A DNA stretch of 64,000 bases from Serinicoccus chungangensis (GCF_001483745.1 NZ_LQBL01000028.1:600379-664378), one strand, 5' to 3'; counted from the first letter of the stretch, positions 44,449-53,691 are shown. Made by a program: numbers and translations. Notes: a model not told the origin generated them from the letters alone.

Positions 44449-45209
44449 CAGCTCGCGCCGGGGTGGCTGCGGTGCAGGTGCTGCATCTCGGCCAGCAGGT
44501 AACCCATGACCTCGGAGTGGACGCCCTCACGTCCACCCCGGGCGTGCCAGCGGGGGGCGTCCGGCAGGGTGAGCGTGGCCTGCTCCAGCACTCCGGAGAT
44601 GTAGGCGTTGACCGCGTCCGTCAGGCTCGAGGGCAGCACGCCGACGCCGTGCTCGGCGGCCCACCGGGCGGCGTCGTGGTCCTCGCCCAGCTCCGCGACG
44701 TAGGGGTGCACCGCCACGAGGGCCGCCTGCATCCGGTCGTGGCTCTCCTGCGTGCCGTCGCCCAGGCGCAGCACCCACTGGGTCGCGTGGTCGCGGTGGT
44801 AGTCCACCTCCTTGACCGCCTTGGCGGCGACGCCCGCCAGGGTCTCGTCGGTCGAGGTGAGCAGGGCGGCGTACAGCTCGCGCTGGTAGGTCGCGAACCA
44901 CAGCAGCCGCGCCATCTCGTGGGCGAAGTCGCCGCGGGGCTGCTCGACGAGCTGGACGTTGCGGAACTCCCGCTCGTGCCGCAGCATCGCCAGGTCGTCC
45001 TCGTCGCGGACCGGGTCCGCTCCCTCGACCTCCCCGGCGTGGGTCAGCAGGGCCCGGGCCTGACCGACGAGGTCGAGAGCCACGTTGCCGAGGGCCATGT
45101 CCTCTTCGATCTGCGGCGCGTGGGTGAGCCACTCACCGAGCCGCTGCGCGTAGACGAGCGCGTCGTCGCCGAGCCCGAGCAGGTAGTCGACGTGGTGCTG
45201 GCCGCTCAC
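44445..45209 (-). CDS. paaC: Phenylacetyl-CoA epoxidase structural subunit PaaC
   Basis: 254-residue ferritin-like partner of PaaA: YLLGLGDDALVYAQRLGEWLTHAPQIEEDMALGNVALDLVGQAR, VEQPRGDFAHEMARLLWFATYQRELY, and AVKEVDYHRDHATQWVLRLGDGTQESHDRMQ. Forms the AC core with PaaA. GTG 45209 overlaps the paaB stop; the upstream frame extension reads as non-coding. Confidence 0.95.
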   Translation of the reverse strand: MSGQHHVDYLLGLGDDALVYAQRLGEWLTHAPQIEEDMALGNVALDLVGQARALLTHAGEVEGADPVRDEDDLAMLRHEREFRNVQLVEQPRGDFAHEMARLLWFATYQRELYAALLTSTDETLAGVAAKAVKEVDYHRDHATQWVLRLGDGTQESHDRMQAALVAVHPYVAELGEDHDAARWAAEHGVGVLPSSLTDAVNAYISGVLEQATLTLPDAPRWHARGGREGVHSEVMGYLLAEMQHLHRSHPGASW

Positions 45210-45493
45210 AGGTACTCCACGTCCTCCGGCACGTCGTAGAACGTGGGGTGCCGGTAGACCTTGTCCGCAGCAGGGTCGAAGAAGCTGTCCCGCTCGTCCG
45301 GGCTCGACGCGGTGATGTCCTCCGAGGCCACCACCCAGATCGAGACACCCTCCTGCCGCCGGGTGTAGAGGTCGCGCGCGTTGCGCAGCGCCATCTCCCG
45401 GTCGGGGGCGTGCAGCGAGCCCGCGTGCACGTGCGACAGACCGCGCTTGGCCCGCACGAACACCTCCCACAGAGGCCAGGTCCCCGAGGTCAC
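45206..45493 (-). CDS. paaB: Phenylacetyl-CoA epoxidase bridging subunit PaaB
   Basis: 95 residues: [48 protein letters not shown], and [18 protein letters not shown], all characteristic. Links two PaaAC dimers. GTG 45493 overlaps the paaA stop by 4 bp. Confidence 0.96.
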   Translation of the reverse strand: MTSGTWPLWEVFVRAKRGLSHVHAGSLHAPDREMALRNARDLYTRRQEGVSIWVVASEDITASSPDERDSFFDPAADKVYRHPTFYDVPEDVEYL

Positions 45494-46539
45494 GCGACCG
45501 CCTCCGGCTGGCGCCGCGCGGCCTGCTTCGCGGCATACGCGTCGGCGGCCTCCCGCACCCACGCACCCTCCTCGTGGGCCTCGACCCGGGTGCGGATGCG
45601 CTGCTCGTTGCAGGGACCGTCGCCCTTGAGGACGCGCCAGAACTCGTCCCAGTCGATGGCGCCGAAGTCCCAGTGCCCGCGCTCCTCGTTCCAGGCGAGG
45701 TCTGGGTCGGGCAGGGTGATCCCGAGCTTCTGGGCCTGCGGCACGGTCATGTCGACGAACTTCTGCCGCAGGTCGTCGTTGGAGAAGCGCTTGATGCCCC
45801 ACGCCATGCTCTGCGCGGTGTGACCGCTGCTGGCGTGCTCGCCGGTGTCCGGCGGGCCGAACATCTGCAGGGCCGGCCACCACCATCGGTTGGCCGCGTC
45901 CTGGGCCATGGCCCTCTGCTCCTCGGTCCCGCGGGCCAGCACCCACAGGATCTCGAAGCCCTGACGCTGGTGGAAGGACTCCTCCTTGCACACCCGGATC
46001 ATGGCCCGGGCGTAGGGCCCGTAGGAGCAGCGGCAGAGCGGGACCTGGTTCATGATGGCCGCGCCGTCCACCAGCCAGCCGATCGCGCCGGCGTCCGCCC
46101 ACGTCAGCGTGGGGTAGTTGAAGATCGAGGAGTACTTCTGCCGGCCCGAGTGCAGCTTGTCGAGCAGCTCGGAGCGGTCCACCCCGAGGGTCTCGGCGGC
46201 GGAGTAGAGGTACAGCCCGTGGCCGGCCTCGTCCTGCACCTTGGCCATGAGGATCGCCTTGCGCCGCAGGGAGGGCGCGCGGGTGATCCAGTTGGCCTCC
46301 GGCTGCATACCGATGATCTCGGAGTGGGCGTGCTGGGCCATCTGCCGGACGAGCGTCGTGCGGTAGGCCTCGGGCATGGCGTCCCGCGGCTCGACCCGCT
46401 GGTCCTGCTCGATGAGCCCGTCGAAGTACTCCGCGAGCGCGTCCGTGTAGTCCGGCGTCTCGGCGGCGTTGAGGGGGTGCGGGGGCGCGGCCGCCTTCGA
46501 GTCCGCGGCGCCGGGCTGGGCGAAGTCGTTGCCGTACAT
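45490..46539 (-). CDS. paaA: Phenylacetyl-CoA epoxidase catalytic subunit PaaA
   Basis: 349-residue di-iron oxygenase that epoxidises phenylacetyl-CoA, first oxygen-dependent step of aerobic phenylacetate breakdown. Seen: [32 protein letters not shown] (ligand Glu/His), [48 protein letters not shown] (second Glu and Glu-x-x-His). ATG 46539 is 6 nt after CACACT. It heads paaABCDE; paaG, paaZ, paaJ and paaK are not in the window. Confidence 0.96.
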   Translation of the reverse strand: MYGNDFAQPGAADSKAAAPPHPLNAAETPDYTDALAEYFDGLIEQDQRVEPRDAMPEAYRTTLVRQMAQHAHSEIIGMQPEANWITRAPSLRRKAILMAKVQDEAGHGLYLYSAAETLGVDRSELLDKLHSGRQKYSSIFNYPTLTWADAGAIGWLVDGAAIMNQVPLCRCSYGPYARAMIRVCKEESFHQRQGFEILWVLARGTEEQRAMAQDAANRWWWPALQMFGPPDTGEHASSGHTAQSMAWGIKRFSNDDLRQKFVDMTVPQAQKLGITLPDPDLAWNEERGHWDFGAIDWDEFWRVLKGDGPCNEQRIRTRVEAHEEGAWVREAADAYAAKQAARRQPEAVA

Positions 46540-46545
46540 GTCCCC

Positions 46546-46551
46546 AGTGTG
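46546..46551 (-). promoter_or_regulatory. Possible -10 box of paaABCDE (CACACT)
   Basis: CACACT ends 6 nt before the paaA ATG, at leaderless spacing but a weak -10 match. TATACA and TTGACG occur further upstream (46569-46590), so a second promoter is possible. Confidence 0.4.
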
Positions 46552-46579
46552 CCAGAGATGAGCTCCCATGTATAACGCA

Positions 46580-46602
46580 ACGCACGTCAAGTGACGGTGC
46601 GT
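46580..46602. promoter_or_regulatory. Operator-like inverted repeat between paaA and a GNAT gene
   Basis: ACGCACGTCA (46580-46589) faces TGACGGTGCGT (46592-46602); the arms are complementary except for one extra base. It is the only dyad in the divergent paaA intergenic space and could bind a repressor such as a TetR-type PaaR; no such gene is in the window. Confidence 0.4.
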
Positions 46603-46623
46603 CTGTAACACGGCGGCCGGTGC

Positions 46624-46629
46624 GAGACT
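46624..46629 (+). promoter_or_regulatory. Possible -10 box of the GNAT gene (GAGACT)
   Basis: GAGACT ends 6 nt before GTG 46636; weak match at leaderless spacing. Confidence 0.35.
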
Positions 46630-46635
46630 GGGCGG

Positions 46636-47202
46636 GTGAGCCATCAGCACGAGCAGCCCCCCGCCGCCGACGCCAGCGTGCGGACCGCGCGGCCCAACGA
46701 CGCCCCGGCCGTGGGTCTGGTCCAGGCCTTCGTCTGGCAGCACGAGCTCGCCGACGTGCTGGACCAGGAGATCCTGGACGCCCTGACCGGGCCACGCTTC
46801 GCGGCCGCCTGGCGCGAGTCCCTGGAGCACCCGCCCACACCACGGCACCGTCTCCTCGTGGCCTGCGCGGGGCCGCAGGTGACGGGGTACGTCGCGGTCG
46901 GCCCGGCCGACGACGAGCCCGGCCTTCCGGAGGGGACCTGCGCCCTGCTCCTGGACGGCGGCGTGCACCCGGAGGCCCGGGCCGCCGGACACGGCTCCCG
47001 GCTGCTCAACGCGGCCATCGACACCCTCCGCGCCGCCCACGACCAGCTCGAGGGCGTCGCGACCTGGGTGCTCGCCGAGGCCGGCACCACCCGCGCGTTC
47101 CTGCAGGAGGCCGGGTTCGAGCCGGACGGGGCGTGGCGGGACCGCGTCGTCGGCGACGACGGACGGACGGTCCGCGAGGTGCGGCTGGTCGCGTGGACGT
47201 GA
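46636..47202 (+). CDS. GNAT family N-acetyltransferase
   Basis: 188 residues: [18 protein letters not shown] at the start, [43 protein letters not shown] (acetyl-CoA binding), and [15 protein letters not shown]. Substrate unknown. Followed after 7 bp by the membrane acyltransferase-like gene, with which it is probably co-transcribed. Confidence 0.85.
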   Translation: MSHQHEQPPAADASVRTARPNDAPAVGLVQAFVWQHELADVLDQEILDALTGPRFAAAWRESLEHPPTPRHRLLVACAGPQVTGYVAVGPADDEPGLPEGTCALLLDGGVHPEARAAGHGSRLLNAAIDTLRAAHDQLEGVATWVLAEAGTTRAFLQEAGFEPDGAWRDRVVGDDGRTVREVRLVAWT

Positions 47203-47209
47203 CGACGCG

Positions 47210-48394
47210 ATGACCGCCTCGCGACGGCTGGTGGGGATCGACCTGGCGCGCACCCTCGCGCTGCTGGGGATGTTCGCCGCGCACCTGGCCGTCCAGGAGG
47301 GTGCCGGCCCGGGTGGCGTGAGCTGGCTGTTCCAGCTCGTCGCCGGTCGCTCCTCGGCCCTCTTCGCGGTGCTGGCGGGCGTCGGCATCGCGCTCGCCGC
47401 CCCGCTCGAGGCGGTCCGCGCCGACCCCCGTGCCTACCGGCGCCGGTTGCTCGTGCGCTCGGCGCTCATCGCGGGGATCGGTCTCGTCCTCGGCCTCCCG
47501 AGCTCGGGCATCGCCGTGATCCTCGCCTACTACGGCGTGCTCTTCTGCTGCGCCCTCCCCGTCCTGCGGTGGCAGGCCCGGTCCCTGGCGTGGCTGGCCC
47601 TGGGGTGGGGGCTGCTCAGCCCGGTGGTCAGCCTGCTCCTGCGCCAGGCGCTCCCGGAGCCGACCCTCGTGGTCCCGTCCCTGGCCTCGCTGCTCGTCTA
47701 CCCGGTGCAGACGGTGGTCGAGCTGCTCGTCACGGGCTACTACCCGGTGCTGACCTGGGCCACCTACCTGTTCGCCGGGCTGGCCGTCGGCAGGTGGGTG
47801 CAGGCGCGCGGGGGCGCCGACCGCACGGTCATCGGCTCCCTGCTCGTCGGGGGCGCCGCAGCGGCCGCCCTGTCGATCGGGGTCTCCGCCCTGCTCCTGA
47901 GCTCGCCGCAGGTGCGCAGCGCCCTGCTCGACAGCGTCGGTCTCGACGCCGGGTCGTGGGCCGTCCTGGACGCGGACCGACGCACGGGCTTCTACGGCAC
48001 CCACCCCGAGGAGAGCGCGTGGTGGCTGGGCGTGTGGGCCCCGCACAGCGGCAGCATCGTCGACCTCGTCCACACCACCGGCACCGCCCTGCTCGTCCTC
48101 GGCGGCTGCCTGGCCGTCGTGCGGCTCACGCCGGCCCTGCCCTGGCCGGTCCTCGCCGGCGCCGGACGGACCACCCTCACCCTCTACGTCGCCCACGTGC
48201 TCATCCTCTCCACCCCGCTCGGGGACACCGGGCCGCTGGCCCGCGACACCACGACCGGCCTGCTGCTGCACAGCCTGCTGGCCCTGGCGGCCGGCGGCCT
48301 GATCGTGGCCACCGGACGTCGCGGTCCGCTGGAGGCGTTCCTGCACCAGGCCACGCACGGCCCTCCCGCCAGGTCGCCCTCCACCCGCTCCTGA
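47210..48394 (+). CDS. Multi-pass membrane acyltransferase-like protein (DUF1624/DUF418 type)
   Basis: 394 residues with about ten membrane helices. The start [22 protein letters not shown] is the hallmark of heparan-glucosaminide acetyltransferase-like/YeiB proteins, and the last third ([22 protein letters not shown]) matches the DUF418 end. Likely moves acyl groups to an external sugar; unproven. The 3' end lies 66 bp before the microprotein promoter. Confidence 0.8.
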   Translation: MTASRRLVGIDLARTLALLGMFAAHLAVQEGAGPGGVSWLFQLVAGRSSALFAVLAGVGIALAAPLEAVRADPRAYRRRLLVRSALIAGIGLVLGLPSSGIAVILAYYGVLFCCALPVLRWQARSLAWLALGWGLLSPVVSLLLRQALPEPTLVVPSLASLLVYPVQTVVELLVTGYYPVLTWATYLFAGLAVGRWVQARGGADRTVIGSLLVGGAAAAALSIGVSALLLSSPQVRSALLDSVGLDAGSWAVLDADRRTGFYGTHPEESAWWLGVWAPHSGSIVDLVHTTGTALLVLGGCLAVVRLTPALPWPVLAGAGRTTLTLYVAHVLILSTPLGDTGPLARDTTTGLLLHSLLALAAGGLIVATGRRGPLEAFLHQATHGPPARSPSTRS

Positions 48395-48448
48395 ACCGCC
48401 CGCCTCCCCACGCGGCGGTCCCCCGTCGCGTCTCGGCACGCCACGCCC

Positions 48449-48508
48449 GTTCACCTGTCGTTCACTTCTGCGTCGTCTTGGGGTACGCTAGGTGAACAGA
48501 AGATGAAC
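48449..48508. promoter_or_regulatory. 60-bp operator-like dyad with 11-bp spaced half-sites
   Basis: GTTCA occurs at 48449-48453 and 48460-48464, and its complement TGAAC at 48493-48497 and 48504-48508. Both pairs are spaced exactly 11 bp, about one helical turn, and the set is symmetric about 48478-48479. The outer arms extend to GTTCACCT/AGGTGAAC. The promoter of the microprotein gene lies inside. Confidence 0.6.
48461..48489 (+). promoter_or_regulatory. Promoter of the microprotein gene, TTCACT-17-TACGCT
   Basis: TTCACT (48461-48466) and TACGCT (48484-48489) with 17-bp spacing; predicted start near 48496 and a leader of about 50 nt. The -35 overlaps one operator half-site and the -10 abuts another. 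Confidence 0.6.
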
Positions 48509-48545
48509 GGCCTACCGTTCGACCGACCTGGAGGAGGTGGCTCCC

Positions 48546-48698
48546 ATGGCGAGTGTTCGCCCGCTGCGGACCGCGCGACCGACCCGGGCCCTCACGTGGG
48601 TCCCGGTGACGGACGCGTCCGGCCGCACCCGGATGGAGATGCGTTGGCACGTCGGTGCCCCCGCGCCGCAGATCCGGCGCCGCGCCCAGGTCGCCTGA
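48546..48698 (+). CDS. 50-residue arginine-rich microprotein, unknown function
   Basis: Small gene with GGAGGAGG 8 nt before the ATG, a promoter and dyad upstream, and a strong terminator hairpin 31 bp after the stop. The product starts MASVRPLRTARPTRALTWVP, contains a central RTRMEMRWHVG, and ends IRRRAQVA. Ten or so Arg and several Trp/Met in the middle suggest a nucleic-acid- or membrane-binding peptide. No homologue can be named with certainty. GC at third codon positions is high from codon 4 on, supporting coding. Convergent with pnp. Confidence 0.65.
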   Translation: MASVRPLRTARPTRALTWVPVTDASGRTRMEMRWHVGAPAPQIRRRAQVA

Positions 48699-48728
48699 CC
48701 GAGGGCGCGGACCACACCGCGACGACGC

Positions 48729-48760
48729 CGAAGGGCGGGCCCGACCGGGCCCGCCCTTCG
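48729..48760. terminator. Bidirectional terminator hairpin
   Basis: A 15-bp perfect inverted repeat, CGAAGGGCGGGCCCG (48729-48743) with its complement at 48746-48760, lies between the convergent microprotein gene and pnp and can serve both. Confidence 0.8.
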
Positions 48761-48789
48761 TCATGTCGCACGGTCACCCGCGCGCCTGG

Positions 48790-51243
48790 TCAGCCCTCCT
48801 CGGAGCCGTTCTCGCCACCCTCGGCGCCGGTGCCGTTGCTCCCGCGGCCGCGGCCGCCACGGCGGCGACGCTGACGACGGGGCCGGTCGCCACCCTCCTG
48901 CTCGGAGCCGGGCTCCTCGGACCCCGGGGTCTCGGCCTCGGGCGCCGACGCGACCTCGGCCTGGGCGACCTCGACGGCCGGCTCGGCGACCGGCGCAGCG
49001 GCCTGCGGCTCAGCGGCCTCGGGCGCCGGCTCGGCCGCGCCGCCCTGCTCACCGGCGACCACCGCGGCGAGCGAGAGCTTGCCACGCGGGTCGATCTCCT
49101 TGAGCTCCACCTGGACCTTCTGGCCCACGCCCAGCACGTCCTCGACCGCGTCGATGCGCTTGCCGCCCACCAGCTTGCGGATCTCGGAGATGTGCAGCAG
49201 CCCGTCCTTGCCGGGCAGCAGGGAGATGAACGCCCCGAAGGTCGTGGTCTTGACCACGGTGCCGAGGAAGCGCTCGCCGACCTCCGGCATCTGCGGGTTG
49301 GCGATCGCGTTGACCGCGGCCCGCGCGGCCTCGGCCGAGGGGCCGTCGGTCGCGCCGATGTAGACGGTGCCGTCGTCCTCGATGGAGATGTCGGCGCCGG
49401 TGTCCTCCTGGATCTGGTTGATCATCTTGCCCTTCGGCCCGATGACCTCACCGATCTTGTCCACGGGGACGCGCACCGAGATGACGCGCGGCGCGTAGGG
49501 GCTCATCTCGTCCGGGGCGTCGATCGCCTCGGTCATGACGTCCAGGATGTGCATCCGGGCGTCCCGGGCCTGGGTGAGCGCGCCACCGAGCACGTCGGCG
49601 GGGATGCCGTCGAGCTTGGTGTCCAGCTGGATCGCGGTGACGAACTCCCGCGTCCCGGCGACCTTGAAGTCCATGTCGCCGAAGGCGTCCTCCGCGCCGA
49701 GGATGTCGGTCAGCGCGGCATACCTCGTCTGGCCGTCGACCTCGGCCGAGACCAGGCCCATGGCGATGCCCGCGACGGGCGCGCGCAGCGGCACCCCGGC
49801 GTTGAGCAGCGCCATGGTGGACGCGCACACCGAGCCCATGGAGGTCGAGCCGTTGGAGCTCAGGGCCTCGGAGACCTGCCGGATGGCGTAGGGGAACTCC
49901 TCGCGGGTCGGCAGCACCGGCATGAGGGCGCGCTCGGCGAGGGCGCCGTGCCCGATCTCGCGACGCTTCGGAGAACCGACGCGGCCGGTCTCACCGGTCG
50001 AGTACGGCGGGAAGTTGTAGTTGTGCATGTAGCGCTTGCGGGTCACCGGCGAGAGGGTGTCCAGCTGCTGCTCCATACGCAGCATGTTGAGCGTGGTGAC
50101 ACCCATGATCTGGGTCTCGCCGCGCTCGAAGATCGCCGAGCCGTGCGCCCGCGGGATGACCTCGACCTCGGCCGAGAGTGCCCGGATGTCCTTGAGCCCA
50201 CGACCGTCGATGCGGACCTCGTCGCGCAGGATGCGCTCGCGGATGAGCTTCTTCTGCACGGCGCGGTAGGCCGCCGAGAGCTCCTTCTCGCGCCCGGCGA
50301 AGGCGGCGTCGTCCCCGGCCAGCCGGGCCGTCATCGCGGCCTTGATCTCGTCGATCCGGTCCTCGCGCTCGGCCTTGCCGGCGATCTGCAGCGCCGAGGT
50401 CAGGTCACCGCTGGTGGCCTCCTCGACGGCGGAGTAGGCGTCGTCCTCGTAGTCGAGGAAGCGCGGGAACTCCTGGACCTCCTTGGCGGCCTTGGACGCC
50501 AGCTCGGCCTGCGCCTCGCACAGGACCTTGATGAACTTCTTGGACTCCTCGAGCCCCTGGGCCACGACGTCCTCGGTCGGGGCCTGCTTGCCCTCGGACC
50601 TCACCAGGTCCCAGGTGGCCTCGGTGGACTCGGCCTCGACCATCATGATGGCGACGTCGTCGCCGTCGACGACCCGACCGGCGACGACCATGTCGAAGGT
50701 CGAGCGCGCGGCGTCGGAGAAGTTGGGGAAGGCGACCCACTGGCCGTCGATGAGCGAGACGCGCACGCCACCGATCGGGCCGCTGAAGGGCAGGCCCGAG
50801 ATCTGGGTGGACAGCGAGGCGGCGTTGATCGCCAGCACGTCGTACTGGTGGTCGGGGTTCAGCGAGAGGACGCTGATGACGACCTGCACCTCGTTGCGCA
50901 GGCCCTTGGCGAACGTCGGGCGCAGCGGGCGGTCGATGAGGCGGCAGGTGAGGACCGCGTCGGTCGAGGGGCGACCCTCACGACGGAAGAAGCTGCCCGG
51001 GATCTTGCCCAGGGCGTACATGCGCTCCTCGACGTCCACCGTCAGCGGGAAGAAGTCGAAGTGGTCCTTGGGGTGCTTGCCAGCGGTCGTGGTCGACAGC
51101 AGCATGGTGTCGTCGTCGAGGTAGGCGGTGACGGAGCCGCCGGCCTGCTTGGCCAGGCGTCCGGTCTCGAACCGGACGGTGCGGGTGCCGAAGCTGCCGT
51201 TGTCGATGGCGGCTTCGGCGAACGTGATCTCTGGACCCTCCAT
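48790..51243 (-). CDS. pnp: Polyribonucleotide nucleotidyltransferase (PNPase) with Arg-rich tail
   Basis: 817-residue phosphorolytic 3'-5' exoribonuclease. Two RNase PH cores (first with [17 protein letters not shown]; second with [18 protein letters not shown] and [20 protein letters not shown]), KH domain [18 protein letters not shown]1 domain [25 protein letters not shown] tail of about 87 residues (731-817) is acidic/Ala-rich, then has [18 protein letters not shown] 51243 has AAAAGGAGGG upstream. rpsO precedes it by 139 bp with a hairpin between. Confidence 0.96.
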   Translation of the reverse strand: MEGPEITFAEAAIDNGSFGTRTVRFETGRLAKQAGGSVTAYLDDDTMLLSTTTAGKHPKDHFDFFPLTVDVEERMYALGKIPGSFFRREGRPSTDAVLTCRLIDRPLRPTFAKGLRNEVQVVISVLSLNPDHQYDVLAINAASLSTQISGLPFSGPIGGVRVSLIDGQWVAFPNFSDAARSTFDMVVAGRVVDGDDVAIMMVEAESTEATWDLVRSEGKQAPTEDVVAQGLEESKKFIKVLCEAQAELASKAAKEVQEFPRFLDYEDDAYSAVEEATSGDLTSALQIAGKAEREDRIDEIKAAMTARLAGDDAAFAGREKELSAAYRAVQKKLIRERILRDEVRIDGRGLKDIRALSAEVEVIPRAHGSAIFERGETQIMGVTTLNMLRMEQQLDTLSPVTRKRYMHNYNFPPYSTGETGRVGSPKRREIGHGALAERALMPVLPTREEFPYAIRQVSEALSSNGSTSMGSVCASTMALLNAGVPLRAPVAGIAMGLVSAEVDGQTRYAALTDILGAEDAFGDMDFKVAGTREFVTAIQLDTKLDGIPADVLGGALTQARDARMHILDVMTEAIDAPDEMSPYAPRVISVRVPVDKIGEVIGPKGKMINQIQEDTGADISIEDDGTVYIGATDGPSAEAARAAVNAIANPQMPEVGERFLGTVVKTTTFGAFISLLPGKDGLLHISEIRKLVGGKRIDAVEDVLGVGQKVQVELKEIDPRGKLSLAAVVAGEQGGAAEPAPEAAEPQAAAPVAEPAVEVAQAEVASAPEAETPGSEEPGSEQEGGDRPRRQRRRRGGRGRGSNGTGAEGGENGSEEG

Positions 51244-51342
51244 GGGCCCTCCTTTTCTCTTCACTCTCAGCGCGAGGGGCATCGTCGTTGTGCCCGTCGG
51301 TCCTGCAGGCGGGGGGCGCGGGTGGCGACCCCCCGACGCACG

Positions 51343-51372
51343 GAGAGCGGTCCCCTCACGGGAACCGCTCTC
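51343..51372 (-). terminator. Hairpin between rpsO and pnp
   Basis: GAGAGCGGT (51343-51351) and ACCGCTCTC (51364-51372) form a 9-bp stem, extended by CCC/GGG inside. It follows the rpsO stop by 10 bp and may attenuate read-through or act as a PNPase/RNase processing site, as in other rpsO-pnp operons. Confidence 0.75.
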
Positions 51373-51382
51373 GGTGCGAGAC

Positions 51383-51652
51383 TCAGCGGCGCAGGCCGAG
51401 CCGCTTGATCAGCGACCGGTAGCGCTCGATGTCGACGTCCTCGAGGTAGCGCAGCAGGCGCTTGCGCTTGCCCACGAGGAGCAGCAGCCCGCGACGGCTG
51501 TGGTGGTCGTGCTTGTGCTCGCGGGCGTGCTCGGTGAGCTCGCGGATGCGGGCGGTCAGCAGCGCGACCTGCACCTCCGGCGAGCCGGTGTCGCCCTCGG
51601 TCGTGGCGTACTCCTTGATGATGTCCTGCTTGGTGGCAGTCTCGATCGCCAT
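51383..51652 (-). CDS. rpsO: 30S ribosomal protein S15
   Basis: 89 residues, standard length: [57 protein letters not shown], and [13 protein letters not shown]. Binds 16S rRNA in platform assembly. ATG 51652 has AAGGAG 6 nt upstream. The leader (51653-51750) is long enough for S15 autoregulation, but no specific fold was identified. rpsO-pnp order is conserved across bacteria. Confidence 0.98.
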   Translation of the reverse strand: MAIETATKQDIIKEYATTEGDTGSPEVQVALLTARIRELTEHAREHKHDHHSRRGLLLLVGKRKRLLRYLEDVDIERYRSLIKRLGLRR

Positions 51653-51744
51653 GGGCGACTCCTTCGTGTTGTTGCGCGGCGCCAACCCGGGCCTGTTCAC
51701 CGGGGCACTCTCGATCCGCGGCCGTCATGACGGCACCATCCAGG

Positions 51745-51774
51745 TTATCAGCGTGCGCCGGGGCACCCTAATCT
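51745..51774 (+). promoter_or_regulatory. Promoter of the topoisomerase IB gene (TTATCA-18-TAATCT)
   Basis: TAATCT (51769-51774) ends 6 nt before ATG 51781, with TTATCA 18 bp upstream. On the other strand the same segment gives GATAAC, a candidate rpsO -10, so the divergent promoters probably overlap. Confidence 0.55.
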
Positions 51775-51780
51775 GAGCAG

Positions 51781-52776
51781 ATGCCCCGCCTGCGCACCGT
51801 CTCCCCCGCCTCCCCCGGCTGGACACGCCGCCGGTCGGGCCGTGGCTTCACCTATCTCGACGCGCAGGGCGCTCGGCTGGGCCCCGAGGACGTGGCGCGG
51901 GTCAAGGCGCTGGTCATCCCGCCGGCGTGGAAGCACGTCTGGATCTGCCCCCACCCCAACGGTCACCTGCAGGCGGTGGGCACCGACGACGCCGGCCGCC
52001 GCCAGTACCTCTACCACCCCGCCTGGCGCGAGCAGCGCGACAAGCTCAAGTTCGAGCGGGTCCTCAAGGCCGCCGCGCGGCTCCCCGCGGCACGCCGCCG
52101 GATCATCCGGGACCTCGCCCTGGAGGGTATGCCGGTGCAGCGCGCCGAGGCGGTCGCGGTGCGCCTGCTCGACCTGGGCTACTTCCGCATCGGCAGCGAC
52201 GTCTACACCGACGCGCACGGCAGCTTCGGCCTCACGACCCTGGAGCGGCGGCACGTGCGGGCCCGCGGCGAGGTCCTGCTCTTCTCCTTCGTCGGCAAGT
52301 CGGGGGTCGAGCACCGGATCCAGATCGACGACCGCGACGTCATCGCCGCGCTGGACCGGATGCGCCGGCGGCGCTCGGGCGACCGGCTGCTGGCCTACCA
52401 GGACGGGCGGCGCTGGATCGACCTGGACGCCGCCGCGGTCAACGCCTACCTCGACGGGCTGCTCGGGGGCGAGCTGACGGCCAAGGACTTCCGCACCTGG
52501 CACGCCACGGTCCTCGCCGCGACCTCCCTGGCGCTGACGCAGGAGCCCGGCGACACCCAGACCTCGCGGCGTCGTGCGGTGCGGGCGGCGGTCGAGGAGG
52601 TGTCGGCATACCTCGGCAACACCCCGACGATCGCCCGCAACTCCTACATCGACCCCCGGGTCATCGACCTCTACGAGGCAGGGACGACGATCGGCGAGGC
52701 GGCGCGGCGACGACACCGCTCCCCTGCGGCGAGGACGCGCGACCTGGAGCGCGCCGTGCTAGAGATGCTGTCATGA
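51781..52776 (+). CDS. DNA topoisomerase IB
   Basis: 331-residue bacterial type IB topoisomerase relaxing both supercoil signs. All catalytic residues are visible: Arg in LLDLGYFRIGSDVY, Lys in FSFVGKSG, H241 in FRTWHATV, and nucleophile Y289 in ARNSYIDPRV. N-terminal part PPAWKHVWICPHPNGHLQAVGTDDAGRRQYLYH binds DNA. Not essential in most bacteria and patchily distributed. The ATGA overlap joins it to a PIG-L gene. Confidence 0.93.
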   Translation: MPRLRTVSPASPGWTRRRSGRGFTYLDAQGARLGPEDVARVKALVIPPAWKHVWICPHPNGHLQAVGTDDAGRRQYLYHPAWREQRDKLKFERVLKAAARLPAARRRIIRDLALEGMPVQRAEAVAVRLLDLGYFRIGSDVYTDAHGSFGLTTLERRHVRARGEVLLFSFVGKSGVEHRIQIDDRDVIAALDRMRRRRSGDRLLAYQDGRRWIDLDAAAVNAYLDGLLGGELTAKDFRTWHATVLAATSLALTQEPGDTQTSRRRAVRAAVEEVSAYLGNTPTIARNSYIDPRVIDLYEAGTTIGEAARRRHRSPAARTRDLERAVLEMLS

Positions 52777-53507
52777 GCCTTGCGACCTTCCCCCACGACT
52801 GGCAGCGGGCGCTGTGCATCGTCGCCCACCCCGACGACCTGGAGTACGGCACGGCGGCCGCCGTGGCGCGGTGGACCGAGGAGGGCAAGGAGGTCACCTA
52901 CCTCCTGGTCACCCGCGGCGAGGCGGGGATCGCCACCATGGCCCGGGCCGAGGCCGGCCCGCTGCGCGAGCAGGAGGAGCGGGACGGCGCCCGCGAGGTC
53001 GGTGTGGACGAGGTGCTCTTCCTCGAGGGCTTCTCCGACGGCGTGGTGGAGGCGGACCTGCGGCTGCGCCGTGAGCTCGCCCGGGTCGTCCGCGACGTGC
53101 GTCCCGAGGTCGTGACGACCATCACCCACGCCGAGACCTTCCCGAACGGCGGTCTCAACCAGGCCGACCACCGGGCCGTGGGGCTGAGCGTCATCGACGC
53201 CGTCGCCGCCGCGGGCAACCGGTGGATCTTCCCCGAGCTCGTGACCGAGGGCCACGAGCCCTGGGACGGCGTGCGGTGGATCGCCTCCTCCGCAGGGCAC
53301 ACGCCCACGCACGAGGTCGACGTCACCGGCACCTTCGAGCGCGGGGTCGCCTCGCTCGAGGCCCATCGCGAGTACCTCTCCGCGCTCGGTGACGACTACC
53401 CCTCCCCGCGGGAGCTGCTCGGCAGCATCCTGGGCGACCCCGACAGCGCCGGGGAGGACGGGGTCCCCACGCGCTACCGCTGGGCCGCCCAGGTCTGGGA
53501 GCGCTGA
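52773..53507 (+). CDS. PIG-L family deacetylase
   Basis: 244-residue zinc LmbE-like deacetylase: CIVAHPDDLEYG (H19, D21-D22) and HAETFPNGGLNQADHRAVG supply metal ligands. Family members include MshB and Mca of mycothiol metabolism; at 244 residues this is shorter than those, so substrate is open. ATG overlaps the topoisomerase stop by 4 bp. The palindrome cluster begins 27 bp after the stop. Confidence 0.88.
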   Translation: MSLATFPHDWQRALCIVAHPDDLEYGTAAAVARWTEEGKEVTYLLVTRGEAGIATMARAEAGPLREQEERDGAREVGVDEVLFLEGFSDGVVEADLRLRRELARVVRDVRPEVVTTITHAETFPNGGLNQADHRAVGLSVIDAVAAAGNRWIFPELVTEGHEPWDGVRWIASSAGHTPTHEVDVTGTFERGVASLEAHREYLSALGDDYPSPRELLGSILGDPDSAGEDGVPTRYRWAAQVWER

Positions 53508-53533
53508 GGCCTCCCGCCCGCCGGGCTCGGGAA

Positions 53534-53550
53534 CCTGAGCAGAGAAAGGG
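53534..53550 (+). repeat. Solo half-copy of the palindromic element (CCTGAGCAGAGAAAGGG)
   Basis: Identical over 17 bp to the left end of the element at 53575, 41 bp away. Confidence 0.9.
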
Positions 53551-53574
53551 CTCTCCCGTCCTCCGGGTCGGGCG

Positions 53575-53642
53575 CCTGAGCAGAGAAAGGGTCCCGGGAC
53601 AGCGGTCGTATCCCCTGCCTCGGGCCTGTTTCTCTGCTCAGG
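53575..53642 (+). repeat. 68-bp palindromic element, left copy
   Basis: Perfect 14-bp ends CCTGAGCAGAGAAA (53575-53588) and TTTCTCTGCTCAGG (53629-53642) with a further imperfect stem inside. About 87% identical to the reverse complement of the copy at 54716-54783; the pair brackets the AbiEi/DUF559 gene in opposite orientation. Confidence 0.92.
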
Positions 53643-53645
53643 TAT

Positions 53646-53691
53646 GCCGTCGCCCGGGCGGGCGTCAGGCCGTCGCCCGGGCGGGCGTCAG
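53646..53691 (+). repeat. 23-bp tandem duplication over the AbiEi/DUF559 stop codon
   Basis: Two perfect 23-bp copies, 53646-53668 and 53669-53691. The second contains the TGA stop of the gene, so the duplication happened at the 3' border next to the palindrome. Confidence 0.9.

Noticed and set aside
53508-53687. CRISPR-like repeats in the CCTGAGCAGAGAAA cluster
   Set aside because: Only three copies, mixed orientation, no regular spacers and no cas genes; the structure is palindromic.
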